Positions 31,879 through 43,913 of a DNA stretch of 64,000 bases are shown here, one piece after another (position 1 is the first letter of the stretch; the number at the start of each line of letters is the position of its first letter). The DNA is taken from assembly GCA_011799875.1 (NCBI GenBank), contig CM022298.1:496971180-497035179 (forward strand). The letters are read 5' to 3'. Made by a program: the position numbers and the translations under genes. Source of the stretch: Thinopyrum elongatum (taxonomy: Eukaryota > Streptophyta > Magnoliopsida > Poales > Poaceae). The notes beneath the pieces are model-generated. The model did not search any database. It worked only from the letters and a program-made list of their open reading frames with translations, and was not told where the DNA came from.

Positions 31879-33367
31879 TGATACGTCCATTTTGCATCAT
31901 GCTTTTCTGTTGATATTTATTGCATTATGGGCTGTTATTTCATATTATGGTACAATACTTATGCCTTTTCTCTCTTATTTTACAAGGTTTACACAAAAAG
32001 GGAGAATGCCGGCAGCTGGAATTCTGGACCGGAAAGGAGCAAATCTGATATATCTATTCTGCATAACTCCAAAAGTCCTAAAACTTTACGGAGAATTATT
32101 TTGGAATATATAAAAAATATTGGGCGAAGAAACTACACAGGGAGACCCACTAGGTGGCCACAAGCCTGGGGGCGCGCCCCCAGGGCTTGTGGGCCCCCTG
32201 GCCATCGTCTGGTGCCCCTCTTCTGCTATATGAAAGGTTTTGACCTAGAAAAAATAAGAAGGAAGCTTTCGGGACGAAGCGCCGCCGTCTCGAGGCGGAA
32301 CCTGGGCAGGAGCAATCTAGGGCTCCGGCAAAGCGATTCTACCGGGGGAACTTCCCTCCCGGAGGGGGAAATCAAAGTCATCATCATCACCAACGATCCT
32401 CTCATCGAGGGAGGGTCAATCCTCATCAACATTTTCACCAGCACCATCTCCTCTCAAACCCTAGTTCATCTCTTGTATTCAATCTTTGTCTCAAAACCTC
32501 AGATTGGTACCTGTGGGTTGCTAGTAGTGTTGATTACTCTTCGTAGTTGATGCTAGTTGGTTTATTTGGTGGAAGATCATATGTTTAGATCCTTAATGAT
32601 ATTGAATACCCCTCTGATCTTGAATATGAACATGCCTTGTGAGTATTTATGTTTGTTCCTGAGGACATGGGAGAAGTCTTGTTATAAGTAATCATGTGAA
32701 TTTGGTATTCGTTCGATATTTTGATGAGATATATGTTGTCTTTCCTCTAGTGGTGTTATGTGAACGTCGACTACATGGCACTTCACCATGATTTGGGCCT
32801 AGGGGAAGGCATTGGGAAGTAATAAGTAGATGATGGGTTGCTAGAGTGACAGAAGCTTAAACCCTAGTTTATGTGTTGCTTCATAAGGGGCTGATTTGGA
32901 TCCATATGTTCCATGCTATGGTTAGATTTATCTTAATTCTTCTTTCATAGTTGCAGATGCTTGCGAGAGGGGTTAATCATAAGTGGGAGGCTTGTCCAAG
33001 TAAGGACAGCACCCAAGCACTGGTCCACCCACATATCAAATTATCAAAGTAACGAACACGAATCATAAGAGCATGATGAAAACTAACTTGACAGTAATTC
33101 CCATGTGTCCTCGGGAGCGCTTTGCTTTATATAAGAGTTCGTCCAGGCTTATCCTTTGCTACAAAAAGGATTGGGCCACCTTTCTGCACCTTTGCTACAC
33201 TTGTTACTTGTTACCCGTTATGAATTATCTTATCACCAAACTATCTGTTACCGATAATTTCAGTGCTTGCTGAAAACCGCTTGTCATTTCCTTATGCTCC
33301 TCGTTGGGTTCGACACTCTTACTTATTGAAAGGACTACGATTGATACCGTATACTTGTGGGTCATCA
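31879..33367 (+). repeat. 5' LTR of the Athila-type element (1489 bp)
   Basis: Starts TGATACGTCCATTTTGC and ends GTGGGTCATCA. TATA box TTTATATAAG at 33126-33135. Matches the 3' LTR at 47123-48645, which is 34 bp longer. Confidence 0.9.
33126..33135 (+). promoter_or_regulatory. TATA box in the Athila-type 5' LTR
   Basis: TTTATATAAG about 240 bp before the LTR end; the identical box is at 48390-48399 in the 3' LTR. Confidence 0.6.
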
Positions 33368-33378
33368 AGACTCTTTTC

Positions 33379-33388
33379 TGGCGCCGTT
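33379..33388 (+). other. Primer-binding site, tRNA-Asp type
   Basis: TGGCGCCGTT, complementary to the 3' end of plant tRNA-Asp (AACGGCGCCA). It starts 11 bases after the LTR and the match then breaks off. The nested element has a longer match. Confidence 0.7.
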
Positions 33389-33458
33389 TCTAGGGAGTGA
33401 AGCGCCTTTGGTAAGTGGAATTTGGTAAGGAAATATTTATATTAGATGCTGAAATTTA

Positions 33459-34400
33459 TTGTCACTTGTCACTATAGAAAGTCATCCTTTGAGGGGCTTG
33501 TTCGGGGTATCTTCACCTCGACCAGAAAAGCAAAGATTTTCTCCTCAACCTACTTCACCTACTGAAAATATTTATTATGAAATTCCTTCGGGTATGATAG
33601 AGAAACTGCTAGCTAATCCTTATGCAGGAGATGGAACATTACATCCTGATATGCACCTAATCTATGTGGATGAAGTTTGTGGATTATTTAAGCTTGCAGG
33701 TTTGCCCGAAGATGAAGTCAAGAAGAAGGTCTTCCCTTTATCTTTGAAGGGAAAGGCATTGACATGGTATAGGCTGTGTGATGATATTGGAGCTTGGAAT
33801 TACAACCGATTGAAATTAGAATTTCATCAGAAGTTTTATCCTATGCATCTGGTTCATCGTGATCGGAATTATATATAATTTTTGGCCTCGTGAAGGATAA
33901 AGTATCGCTCAAGCTTGGGGGAGTCTTAAGTCAATGTTATATTCATGCCCAAATCATGAGCTCTCAAGAGAAATTATTATTCAGAATTTTTAGGCCGGCT
34001 TTCTCGTAATGATCAATCCATGCTCGATACTTCTTGTACTGGTTCTTTTATGAAGAAGACTATTGAATTCAAATGGGATCTCTTGGAAAGAATTAAACAC
34101 AACTCTAAATATTGGGAGCTCGACGAAGGTAAGGAGTCAGGTATAAACCTTAAGTTTGATTGTGTTCAATCTTTTATGGATACCGATGCTTTTCGTGAAT
34201 TTAGCACTAAATATGGACTTGACTCTGAGATAATAGTTTCTTTTTGTGAATCATTTGCTACTCATGTTGATCTCCCTAAGGACAAGTGGTTTAAATATCA
34301 TCCTCCCATTGAAGTAAAAATAGTAGAACCCATTAAAGCTGAAGAAGAAACCATTACTTATAATGTTGATCCAGTTATTCCTACTGCTTATATTGAGAAA
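33459..34400 (+). pseudogene. Athila-type gag
   Basis: Structural protein of the virus-like particle. The first part (LHPDMHLIYVDEVCGLFKLA, KGKALTWYRL, KLEFHQKFYP) is the retrotransposon gag domain. A two-base deletion in the AT repeat near 33872 gives an early TAA, and the gag continues in another frame, then again in the first frame from 34020 (KWDLLERIKHNSKYWELDE). No ATG is seen at the expected start. No zinc knuckle was found. Confidence 0.8.
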
Positions 34401-35213
34401 CCACCTTTTCCTGTTAGGATGAAAATACATGCTAAAGCTTCAGCTGTAGTCCGTAAGAGTTATACTAGAACACCTACACCCCCTGAACAAATTAAATTTG
34501 AACCTAGTATTGCTATGGTCAAAGATCTCTTGGTCGATAATATTGATGGGCATGTTATTTATTTCTGTGATGTCACTGCTAGAATTGCTAAACCCGATGA
34601 AAAAGATAAACATAGACCTGTTGTTGGCATGCCTGTTGTCTCTGTTAAAATAGGAGATCATTGTTATCATGGCTTATGTGATTTGGGTGCTAGTGTGAGT
34701 GCAATCCCTTTTACCTTATATCAAGAAATTATGAATGATATTGCACCTGCTGAAATAGAATATATTGATGTTACTATTAAGCTTGCTAATAGAGATACTA
34801 TCTCACCAATTGGGATCGTTAGAGATGTTGAAGTCTTGTGTGGGAAAATAAAATACCCTACTGATTTTCTGGTTCTTGGTTCCCCACAAGATGATTTTTG
34901 TCCTATTATATTTGGTAGACCTTTCTTGAACACTGTTAATGCTAAGATAGATTGTGAGAAAGAAACTGTTAGTGTAAGTTTCAGGGATGTGTCTCATGAG
35001 TTTAATTTCTCCAAATTCCGTAGACAACCTCGTGATAAAGAATTGCCTAGTAAATATGAAATTATTGGTCTTGCTTATATTGCCGTGCCTCCTACTGATC
35101 CTTCAAAACAATATTTACTAGACCATGAAAATGACATGTTCATGAATAAAAGAAATGAAATAGATGAGATATTCTTTAAACAAATGCCTGTTGAAACACA
35201 ATTTGCCTGTTGA
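34401..35213 (+). pseudogene. Athila-type protease region
   Basis: Retroviral-type aspartic protease that would mature the polyprotein. The active-site motif is LCDLGASVS (Asp codon at 34680-34682), followed by the PIIFGRPFL motif near 34905. The frame is the same as the second gag part and stops at TGA 35211-35213, where RT continues in another frame. Confidence 0.85.
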
Positions 35214-36036
35214 GACTCTTGGAGATCCTCTAGCACCCAAGAGTGATCCTGTGTTTGATCTTAAACAATTACCTGATACTTTGAAATATGCTTATCTCGA
35301 TGAAAAGAAGATATATCCTGTTATTATTATTGCTAAACTTTCAGAGAATGAAGAAAAGAAATTATTGAAAACTCTGAGGAAGCACCGTGCCGCTATTGGA
35401 TATATTCTTGACGATCTTAAGGGAATTAGTCCCACTCTATGTCAGCATAAAATTAATATGGAACCTGATGCTAAACCAGTTGTTGATCACGAGCGACGGT
35501 TGAATCCTAAGATGAAAGAAGTGTTAAGGAATGAAATACTAATGCTTCTGGAAGCAGGTATAATCTATCCTATATCTGATAGTAGATGGGTAAGTCTTGT
35601 TCATTGTGTCCCTAAGAAGGGAGGTATTACGGTTGTTCCTAATGATAAAAATGAATTGATTCCGCAAAGAATTATCACAGGTTATAGAATGGTAACTGAT
35701 TTTAGAAAATTAAATAAAGCTACTAGGAAAGATCATTATCCTCTGCCATTCATTGATCAAATGTTAGAAAGACTATCAAAACATACACATTTTTGCTTTC
35801 TAGATGGATACTCTGGTTTTTCCCAAATACCTGTGTCACAAGAGGATCAAGAAAAAACTACTTTTACATGCCCTTTTGGTACTTTTGCTTATAGACGTAT
35901 GCCTTTTGGTTTATGCAATGCACCTGCTACCTTTCAAAGTTGTATGACTACTATGTTCTCTAACTTTTGTGAAAAGATTGTTGAGGTTTTCATGGATGAT
36001 TTTTTGTATATGGAACTTCTTTTGATGATTGCTTAA
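35164..36036 (+). pseudogene. Athila-type reverse transcriptase
   Basis: RT motifs in order: MKEVLRNEILMLLEAGIIYP, YRMVTDFRKLNKATRKDHYP, FLDGYSGFSQI, GTFAYRRMPFGLCNAPATFQ, and the catalytic FMDDF near 35994. Directly after the catalytic box one base is missing (T-run at 36000-36005), which shifts the frame and leads to TAA at 36036. A second lesion near 36090 follows before the next open part. Confidence 0.9.
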
Positions 36037-36106
36037 GCAACCTTGATCGAGTTTTGAAGAGATGTGAAGAAACTAATCTTGTCTTGAATTGGAGAAGTGA
36101 CACTTT

Positions 36107-37042
36107 ATGGTTAATGAATGTATTGTCTTGGGGCATAAAATCTCCGAACGAGGTATTGAAGTTGATAAAGCTAAAGTTGATGCTATTGAAAAAATGTCGT
36201 GTCCTAAAGATATCAAAGGTATAAGAAGTTTCCTTGGTCATGCTGGTTTCTATAGGAGATTTATTAAAGACTTCTCTAATATTTCTAGGCCTCTTACTAA
36301 TCTCTTGCAAAAAGATGTTCCATTTGTTTTTGATGATGATTGTGTAGAAGCATTTGAAATCCTTAAGAAAGCCTTAATCTCACCACCTATTGTTCAACCA
36401 CCTGATTGGAACCTACCCTTTGAAATTATGTGTGATGCTAGTGATTATGTTGTTGGTGCTGTTCTAGGACAAAGAGTTGATAAGAAAATAAATGTTATCC
36501 ATTATGCTAGTAAAACTCTAGACAGTGCTCAAAGAAATTATGCTACCACTGAAAAAGAATTTTTAGCAGTTGTGTTTGCTTGTGATAAATTCAGATCTTA
36601 TATTGTTGATTCCAAAGTAACTGTTCACACTGATCATGCTGCTATTAAATACCTTATGGAAAAGAAAGATGCTAAACCTAGACTCATTAGGTGGGTTCTC
36701 TTGTTACAAGAATTTGATTTACATATTATTGATAGAAAAGGAGCTGAGAACCCCGTAGCACACAACTTGTCTAGGCTAGAAAATATTCTTGATGACCCAC
36801 TACCTATTGATGATAGCTTTCCTGATGAACAATTAGCTGTTATAAATGCTTCTTGTAGCACTCCATGGTATGCAGACTATGCTAATTATATTGTTCCTAA
36901 ATTTATACCACCTAGTTTTACATACCAACAAAAGAAAAAGTTTTTCTATGATTTAAGACATTACTTCTGGGATGACCCACACCTTTATAAAGGAGTAGAT
37001 GGTGTTATTAGACGTTGTGTACCTGAGCATGAACAGGAATAG
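36107..37042 (+). pseudogene. Athila-type RT thumb, RNase H and integrase zinc-finger start
   Basis: Contains the RT connection ([36 protein letters not shown]), RNase H ([20 protein letters not shown]-like [29 protein letters not shown]) and the start of integrase. The last RNase H catalytic position, normally VADHLSRL, reads VAHNLSRL, so the Asp is lost. Ends at TAG 37040-37042 in the linker before the HHCC finger. Confidence 0.88.
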
Positions 37043-38152
37043 ATCCTACGCAAGTGTCACTCCGAGGCTTACGGAGGACACCATGCCGGAGACAGAACTG
37101 CACACAAGGTATTACAATTTGGTTTTTATTGGCCTACTCTTTTCAAGGATGCTCATAAGTTTGTCTTGTCTTGTGATGAATGTCAAAGAATTGCTAACAT
37201 TAGTAGACGTCAGGAAATGCCTATGAATTATTCACTTGTTATTGAACCATTTGATGTTTGGGGATTTGATTATATGGGACATTTTCCTTCCTCCAATGGG
37301 TACACACATATTTTGGTTGCTGTTGATTATGTTACTAAGTGGATAGAAGCTATTCCAACTAGTAGTGCTGATCATAACAACTCCATTAAAAATGCTTAAA
37401 GAGGTTACTTCCCGAGGTTTGGAGTCCGTAGATATTTCCGTAAATTGCTTGCTAAGTATGATGTTAACCATAGAATTGCATCTCCATATCATCCTCAGTC
37501 TAGTGGTCAGGTAGAATTAAGTAATAGAGAAATAAAATTGATCTTGCAAAAGACTATTAATAGATCTAGAAAGAATTGGTCTAAGAAACTTGATGATGCA
37601 CTATGGGCTTATAGAAATGCTTATAAAAATCCTATGGGTATGTCTCCATATAAAATGGTATATGGAAAAGCATGTCACTTACCTCTTGAACTAGAACATA
37701 AAGCTTATTGGACAATTAATGAGCTCAACTATGATTTCAAACTTGCTGGTGAGAAGAGGTTATTTGACATTAGCTCACTTGATGAATGGAGAACCCAAGC
37801 CTATGAAAATGCCAAATTGTTTAAAGAAAAAGTTAAAAGATGGCATGACAAAAGGATACAAAAGCATGAATTTAATGTAGGTGACCATGTCTTGCTATAC
37901 AATTCTCGTTTAAGATTTTTTGCAGGAAAACTTCTCTCTAAATGGGAAGGGCCTTACATTATCGAGGAAGTTTATCGTTCCGGTGCCATCAAGATCAACA
38001 ATGCCGAGGGCAATAACCCGAAGGTGGTGAATGGGCAAAGAATCAAACATTATATCTCAGGTACTCCCATAAATATTGAAACCAATATTATTAATACCAT
38101 AACACCGGAGAAGTACATAAGGGAAACCTTCCAGAACGCTCCAGAACCCTGA
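37043..38152 (+). pseudogene. Athila-type integrase
   Basis: HHCC zinc finger (KCHSEAYGGHH near 37055, CDECQRI at 37170) and the catalytic core with FDVWGFDYMGHFP (first Asp). The segment that should hold the second Asp (ITDGG motif) is deleted: GVRRYFRKLLAKYDV near 37420-37460 runs straight through. A frameshift lies at about 37395. The third region (SPYHPQSSGQVELSNREIK) and C-terminal part (KWEGPYIIEEVYRSGAIKI) follow to TGA at 38152. It cannot integrate DNA. Confidence 0.9.
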
Positions 38153-38489
38153 AAAGGAATAGGTATGTGATATGGTAAGTAAACCGAGTCCAAAACTTTC
38201 CCAAAAGCAATTTTACTCTGTTTTGGAATATTTAAAAATTTAGGAAAATAAGAAGTAGTCCGAATAGCGCACGAGGAGGCGACAAGCCGTGGGGGGCGCC
38301 CTACCACCTGGGCGCGCCTCCTAGGCTTGTGGCCACCTCGTGTGCCCTCCAGACTCCGTTTTCTCCCAGAATACTTGTTTTGCACGGTAAAAATTCATTA
38401 TATAAGCTCCCAAAGGTTTTGTCCACCGTACCACGGCAATATCCTCTGTTCTTGTTTTCGAGCTATTTTTCTGACAGAACTAGGTCGCC

Positions 38490-38851
38490 ATGACGTCTCC
38501 AAGCGCCCCCAAGGACAAGTTCTACGAGAAGGTCATCAAACCCTACCTTGCGGAGGTGTTGCAACACCCTCAAACCATCGAGATGCGTGAGGGGTGCTTC
38601 ACATCTGGGATGTTCAAGGGCCAAGGAGGACCGGAAGCATGGAGTCCAGGCTCGAAGCGGTGGAGCAAGAAGTCTTTAAGTGCCAAGGGATGGTGGAATG
38701 CGGACTCAACGCCATTCACTCCATGATCACAGACTTCACCCGTGACCACAAGCTGGATGCCAATGATATTGGAAAGGCCATCTTCAAGCTTCATGAGAAA
38801 ATCGAGCATCTCCAAGCCCAGATCTATGGTCTGCAAAACCAAAACTGTTAG
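38490..38851 (+). pseudogene. Small 3' ORF of the Athila-type element
   Basis: ATG at 38490 gives MTSPSAPKDKFYEKVIKPYL; a frameshift around 38630 leads into a second frame with LEAVEQEVFKCQGMVECGL and FKLHEKIEHLQAQIYGLQNQ, ending at TAG 38851. Predicted product about 115-120 residues, the second half a heptad-like coiled coil. Position after pol equals the extra-ORF region of Athila elements, but no signal peptide or membrane segment is visible. Function unknown. Confidence 0.55.
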
Positions 38852-38927
38852 TATGAATATATATTTAAGAGGATGAGTTTGGCTGCAGATTTGAGGACCC
38901 CGGAGACTCGTTCATCCTTTTGCGATG

Positions 38928-38932
38928 GTGAG
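38928..38932. other. Left target site of the nested LTR element (GTGAG)
   Basis: The right flank is GTGAT (45491-45495); the two differ at one position, as expected of an old 5-bp target duplication. Confidence 0.6.
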
Positions 38933-40309
38933 TGATGTCGCTTGAACTACGTCGATATTTCTCGAAAGAGGAAGGGATGATGCAGCACAGCTACGGTAGG
39001 TATTTCCCTCAGTTATGAAACCAAGGTATCAATCCAGTAGGAGAACCAAGCAACACTATGTAAACGGTACCTGCACACAAAGAACAAATACTTGCAACCC
39101 GACGCGTAAGAGGGGTTGTCAATCCCTCCACGGTAAAAAGATAGATAAATTTGTGGTAGATTGGATAAATAGATCTCGCAATAAAACAAAATAAAATAAA
39201 TAAAGAAAAAGTGCAGCAAGGTATTTTTGGGTTTTTGGAAATATAGATCTGAAAATAAAAGTGGCAAATAATAGATCGTAAAGCAAATATGAAGAAGAAT
39301 AGACCCGGGGGCCGTAGATTTAACTAGTGGCTTCTCTCGAGAAAAATAGCATACAGTGGGTAAACAAATTACTGTTGGGCAATTGATAGAACTTCAAATA
39401 ATTATGACGATATCCAGACAATGATCATTATATAGGCATCACGTCCAAGATTAGTAGACCGACTCCTGCCTGCATCTACTACTATTACTCCACACATCGA
39501 CCGCTATCCAGCATGCATCTAGTGTATTAAGTTCATGGAGAAATGGAGTAATGCAATAAGAACGATGACATGATGTAGACAAGAGCTATTCATGTAGGAA
39601 TAGACCCCATCTTGTTATCCTTAATGGCAACAATCAATACGTGTCTTGCTGCCCCTTCTGTCACTAGGAAAGAACACCGCACGACCAAACCCATCACAAA
39701 GCATCTCTTCCCATGGCAAGAAAAATCGATCTAGTCGGCCTAACTAAACCAAAGATTCGAAGAAAAAATATGAGGCTATAAGTAATCATGCATATAAGAG
39801 ATCAAAAGAAGACTCAAATGAGGATGATGAACCCCTCCGTGATGGTGTCTAGATTGGATCTGGTGATTCTGGAACTTGCGGCGGCTGGAATTGTGTTTCA
39901 TCGACTCCCCTAGGGTTTTTGGATTTTTGGGGTATTTATAGAGCAAAGAGGCCGTGCGGGAGGCGGCCGAGGTGGGCACAACCCACCAGGGCGCGCATGG
40001 GCCCCCAGGCGCGCCCAGGTGGGTTGTGCTCCCCTCGGAGCCCCCCTCTGGTATTTCTTTGTCCCAACAGGTGTCTTCTGGTCCAGAAAAAATCTCCAAA
40101 AAGTTTTGCTGCGTTTGGACTCCGTTTGGTATTGATTTTCTAGAAAGTAAAAAACAAGCAAAAAATAGCAACTGGCACTGGGCACTATGTCAATAGGTTA
40201 GTCCCAAAAAATGATATAAAGTTGCTATAAAATGATTGTAAAACATCCAAGAATGATAATATAACAGCATGGAACAAGCAATAATTATAGATACATTGGA
40301 GACGTATCG
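38933..40309 (-). repeat. 3' LTR of the nested element (1377 bp)
   Basis: On the plus strand it starts TGATGTCGCTTGAAC and ends GACGTATCG (the last A of TATCA mutated). About 200 bp present in the other LTR (from 44797, ACTTTCATGGATAAAATAG onward, to about 44996) are absent here. TATA box on the minus strand at 39931-39943. Confidence 0.88.
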
Positions 40310-40325
40310 GCATCCCCAAGCTTAA
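40310..40325 (-). other. Polypurine tract of the nested element
   Basis: Minus strand AAGCTTGGGGATGCC directly before the 3' LTR. Further copies of AAGCTTGGGGATGC occur inside at 42078-42091, 42125-42138 and 43399-43412. Confidence 0.65.
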
Positions 40326-42803
40326 TTCCTACTCGTCCTCAAGTAGGTAAATGATAAAAATAGAATTTTTGATGTGGAATGCTGCCTAACATGTTCATCA
40401 CATATTCTTTTCTTTTGTAGCATGGACATTTGGACTTTTATATGGTTCAAAGTAATAGTCTAGTTTTGACATGAAGATTTCAATACTCAAGCATATCAAC
40501 AAGCAACCATGTCTTTCAAAATATCAACACTAAAGCAAGTTATCCCTAGCCCATTATGCTCAATCATTGATCCATTCATGAAACACACTCGCATATTAGC
40601 TACACCCAATGCTCAAGTATGATCATAGTGCCACTTAGTTGGTGCTTTATAAGAGAAGATGGAGACTCAAATGAAAATAAAAATTGCATAAAGTAAATAG
40701 AAAGGCCCTTCGCAGAGGGAAGTAGGGATTTGTAGAGGTGCCAGAGCTCAAAGCGAAAGAAATAGAGATAAAACATTTTGGGTGGCATGCTTTTCCTGTC
40801 AACGAAAACGATCGAGTAGTTCCCAATACTTTCCATGCTAGATATATCATAGGCAGTTCCCAAACAAAAAATAAAGTTTATTCCTTTTTCCACCATACTT
40901 TCACATTCCACGGCTAGCCGTATCCACGGGTGCTGTCCATACCAACACTTTCCAAGGAATTTATTATTTGACAACATAAAGTAAATTCATTTTTCATTTC
41001 GGGACTGGGCATCCCTAATACCTTTGTCGTACTCTTGTGCAATGACAAGTGAATAAACACTCATCTTGATAATAACACATCTAGCATGGAAAAATATCAG
41101 CCACCCCCTACCGTTTCATGAGCGGTATGAGCACACAAAAAGGAAATTTATTTTGAAAATTAGAGATGGCACATACAAATTTGCTTAGAACGGCATGGAA
41201 ATACCGCATATAGGTAGGTATAGTGGACTCATATGGCAAAACTGGGTTTAAGGATTTTGGATGCACAAGTAGTATTCCTACTTAGTACAAGTGAAGGCTA
41301 GCAAAAAGATTGAGAAGCATCCAACCAAGAAACGAAAAATCTCATAAGCGAGCATTAAGCATAACTAACACCGAATAATGCACCACAAGTAGGATGTAAC
41401 TCCATCGCATAACTATTGACTTTCGTGCTTGCATAGGGAATCACAAACCTTAACACCAATATTCTTACTAAAGCACAATTACTCATCAACATGACTCACA
41501 TATCACTATCATCATATCGCAAAACTATTACAAAGAATCAATTTTATTTTGTCCAATGATCTTCATGAAAGTTTTTATTATATCCCTCTTGAATATCTAT
41601 CACTTTGGGACTAGTTTCATATGTTGCTTTTGATAGCTCAGACAAATCTAAGTGAAGAACATGAGCATAAAAAATTCCGTCTCTCAAAATAATATAAGTG
41701 AAGCATGAGAGAATTTCTTCAAAATTACTAACTCTCAAATAAATCTAAGTGAAGCATGAGAGCATTTCTTCAAAAATATTAAAGCACACCATGCTAAAAA
41801 AATATAAGTGAAGCACTAGAGCAATTCCATAGCTCAAAAAAAATTAAGTGAAGCACATAGAGCAATTCTAACAAATCATAGCATAATTTTGGCTCTCTCA
41901 AATAGGTGTGTTAAGCAAGGATACTTGACACAAAACAGAAGGAAAAACAAGCAAAGACTCATATAATACAAGACGCTAGAAGCAAAACTCATGATATGTG
42001 ACGAATAAAAATATAGCTCCAAGTAAAATACCGATGGTCGTTAGAAGAAAGAGGGGATGCCACTCGGGGCATCCCCAAGCTTAGTTGCTTGTTTCTCCTT
42101 GAATATTACCTTGGGGTGCCGTGGGCATCCCCAAGCTTAGGCTCTTCTTACTCCTTATTCCTTCATCCATCGTGATCTCACCCAAAACTTGAAAACTTCA
42201 ATCACACAAAACTTAACAAAACCTTCGTGAGATCCGCTAGTATAACAAAGCAAATCACCACTCTAAGTACTGTTGCAAACCCATTAATATTTTATTATTG
42301 CATTATATCTACTGTATTCCAACTTTGCTATGGCTCATACCCCCCGATACAACCCATAGATTCATCAAAATAAGCACACAATGCAACGAAAATAGAATCT
42401 GTCAAAAAATAGAACAGTCTGTAGCAATCTGAAAACTTTGTATACTTATGTAACTCCAAAAATTCTGAACAATTAGGAAAACATATGCAATTTGTATATA
42501 AATCTTGTGTAAAAAATTCAGAATTTTTCGTCTCTTCTGTGATTTTTCAAAATTGTTTTACTGGACGCAAAAGTTTCTGTTTTCCAACAAGATCAAATCA
42601 ACTATCACCCAACATGATCCCAAAGGCTTTGCTTGGCCCAAACACTAATTAAAACATAAAAAACACAATCAAAACAGAGGCATAATTGTGCAAACACTCA
42701 AGAACAGAAATAAAAAGGCAAAAATAAATTTTATTCATTGGGTTGCCTCCCAACAAGCGCTATCGTTTTACGCCCCTAGCTAGGCATAAGATTTCAACGA
42801 TGC
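40326..42803 (-). other. Non-coding interior of the nested element
   Basis: About 2.5 kb without a credible ORF. It holds a minisatellite at 41646-41869 and two additional purine-tract-like motifs near 42080 and 42130. Small open frames here (40600-40977, 41544-41738) have no features. Confidence 0.6.
41646..41869. repeat. Minisatellite in the nested element
   Basis: Five imperfect copies of AAGTGAAGCATGAGAGCAAT at roughly 50-bp spacing (about 41649, 41694, 41745, 41806 and 41846), separated by A-rich sequence. Confidence 0.7.
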
Positions 42804-43661
42804 TCACACGAAAGATAAGAATTGAAACGCAAAGAGAGCATCACGAAACATGTGACAAACACATTTAAGTCTAACATACTTCCTATGCATAAGAATTTTA
42901 TAGGAAGAGAAATTATCAAGACAAGAAAAACCTAGCATATGCAAGGAAGGAGAAAGAAACAATAGCAATCTCAACATGAAGAGAGGTAATTTAGTAACAA
43001 GAAAATTTCTACAACCATATTTTCCTCTCTCATAATAATTACATGTAGGATTATATTCAAATTCAACAATATAACTATCACATAAAGTATTCTCTTCATG
43101 ATCCACATGCATGCAAAGTTGACACTCTTCCAATATAGTGGGATTATCATCAAATAAAGTCATGACCTCTCCAAGCCCACTTTTATCAAAAAAATCATGA
43201 GATTGAACACTCTCCAAATATGTGGGATTATTTTTACCTAGAGTTGACACTCTTCCAAACCCACTTTCAATATTATTGTAAACATTATTATCAATAGCAT
43301 ATTCATCGTGAGGCTTAAATAAATTTTCAAGATCATAAGAATCATTATCACCCCAATCATGATCATTGCAATAAGTAGTGGACATAACAATATTAGCATC
43401 CCCAAGCTTGGGGTTTTGCATATTATTAGCACAATTGACATTAATAGAATTTATAATAACATCATTTCAATCATGCTTTTCATCTAAGGAGCTATCATGA
43501 ATCACTTCATAAATTTCTTCTTTTAACACTTCATCACAATTTTCAGATTCACAAATCTCAAGCAAAACTTCATAAAGATAATCTAGTGAACTCAATTCAC
43601 TAGCAATGGGTTCATCATAATTGGATATTTTGAAAAGATTAGCAAGTGGATGAGGATCCAT
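42804..43661 (-). pseudogene. Acidic ORF of the non-autonomous element
   Basis: One frame of 286 codons from ATG 43661 to the stop at 42804, interrupted by a single TGA at 43467-43469 at a probable Trp position (DEKHD-stop-ND, a G-to-A change). The N-terminal half is acidic (YDEPIASELSSLDYLYEVLL, NDHDWGDNDSYDLENLFKPH) with repeated NNPTYLE/DNPTILE-type phrases; the C-terminal quarter is hydrophobic, then Cys-rich (KYVRLKCVCHMFRDALF). No domain recognised; it is not gag, protease or RT. Its near-integrity in an element without any pol suggests it was conserved while the family was active. Confidence 0.55.
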
Positions 43662-43884
43662 ATCAATAGATTTTTAGCAAGCGAAGATGCAAGCAAATAG
43701 AAGGCACATGACAACACAAGCAAACATGAGATCTGACGAGAAAAAGGCAAACAAAAAAGAAGGCGAATAAAAAGGCAATTTTTTGTGAAGTGGGGGAGAT
43801 AAAAATGAGAGGCAAATGGCAAATAATGCAAATTTCAAGGAGATGAGATTTGTGATTAGGAACCTGATAGATGTTAATGATGTC

Positions 43885-43902
43885 TCCCCGGCAACGGCGC
43901 CA
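43885..43902 (-). other. Primer-binding site of the nested element, tRNA-Asp
   Basis: Minus strand TGGCGCCGTTGCCGGGGA, 18 bases complementary to the 3' end of plant tRNA-Asp. It lies 11 bases from the 5' LTR end. Confidence 0.85.
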
Positions 43903-43913
43903 GAAATTCCTTT

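Noticed and set aside
39776..40196. Frames of 80-131 residues repeated at 44975-45411
   Set aside because: They lie in the two LTRs of the nested element, differ by frameshifts between them, and are GC-rich non-coding sequence.
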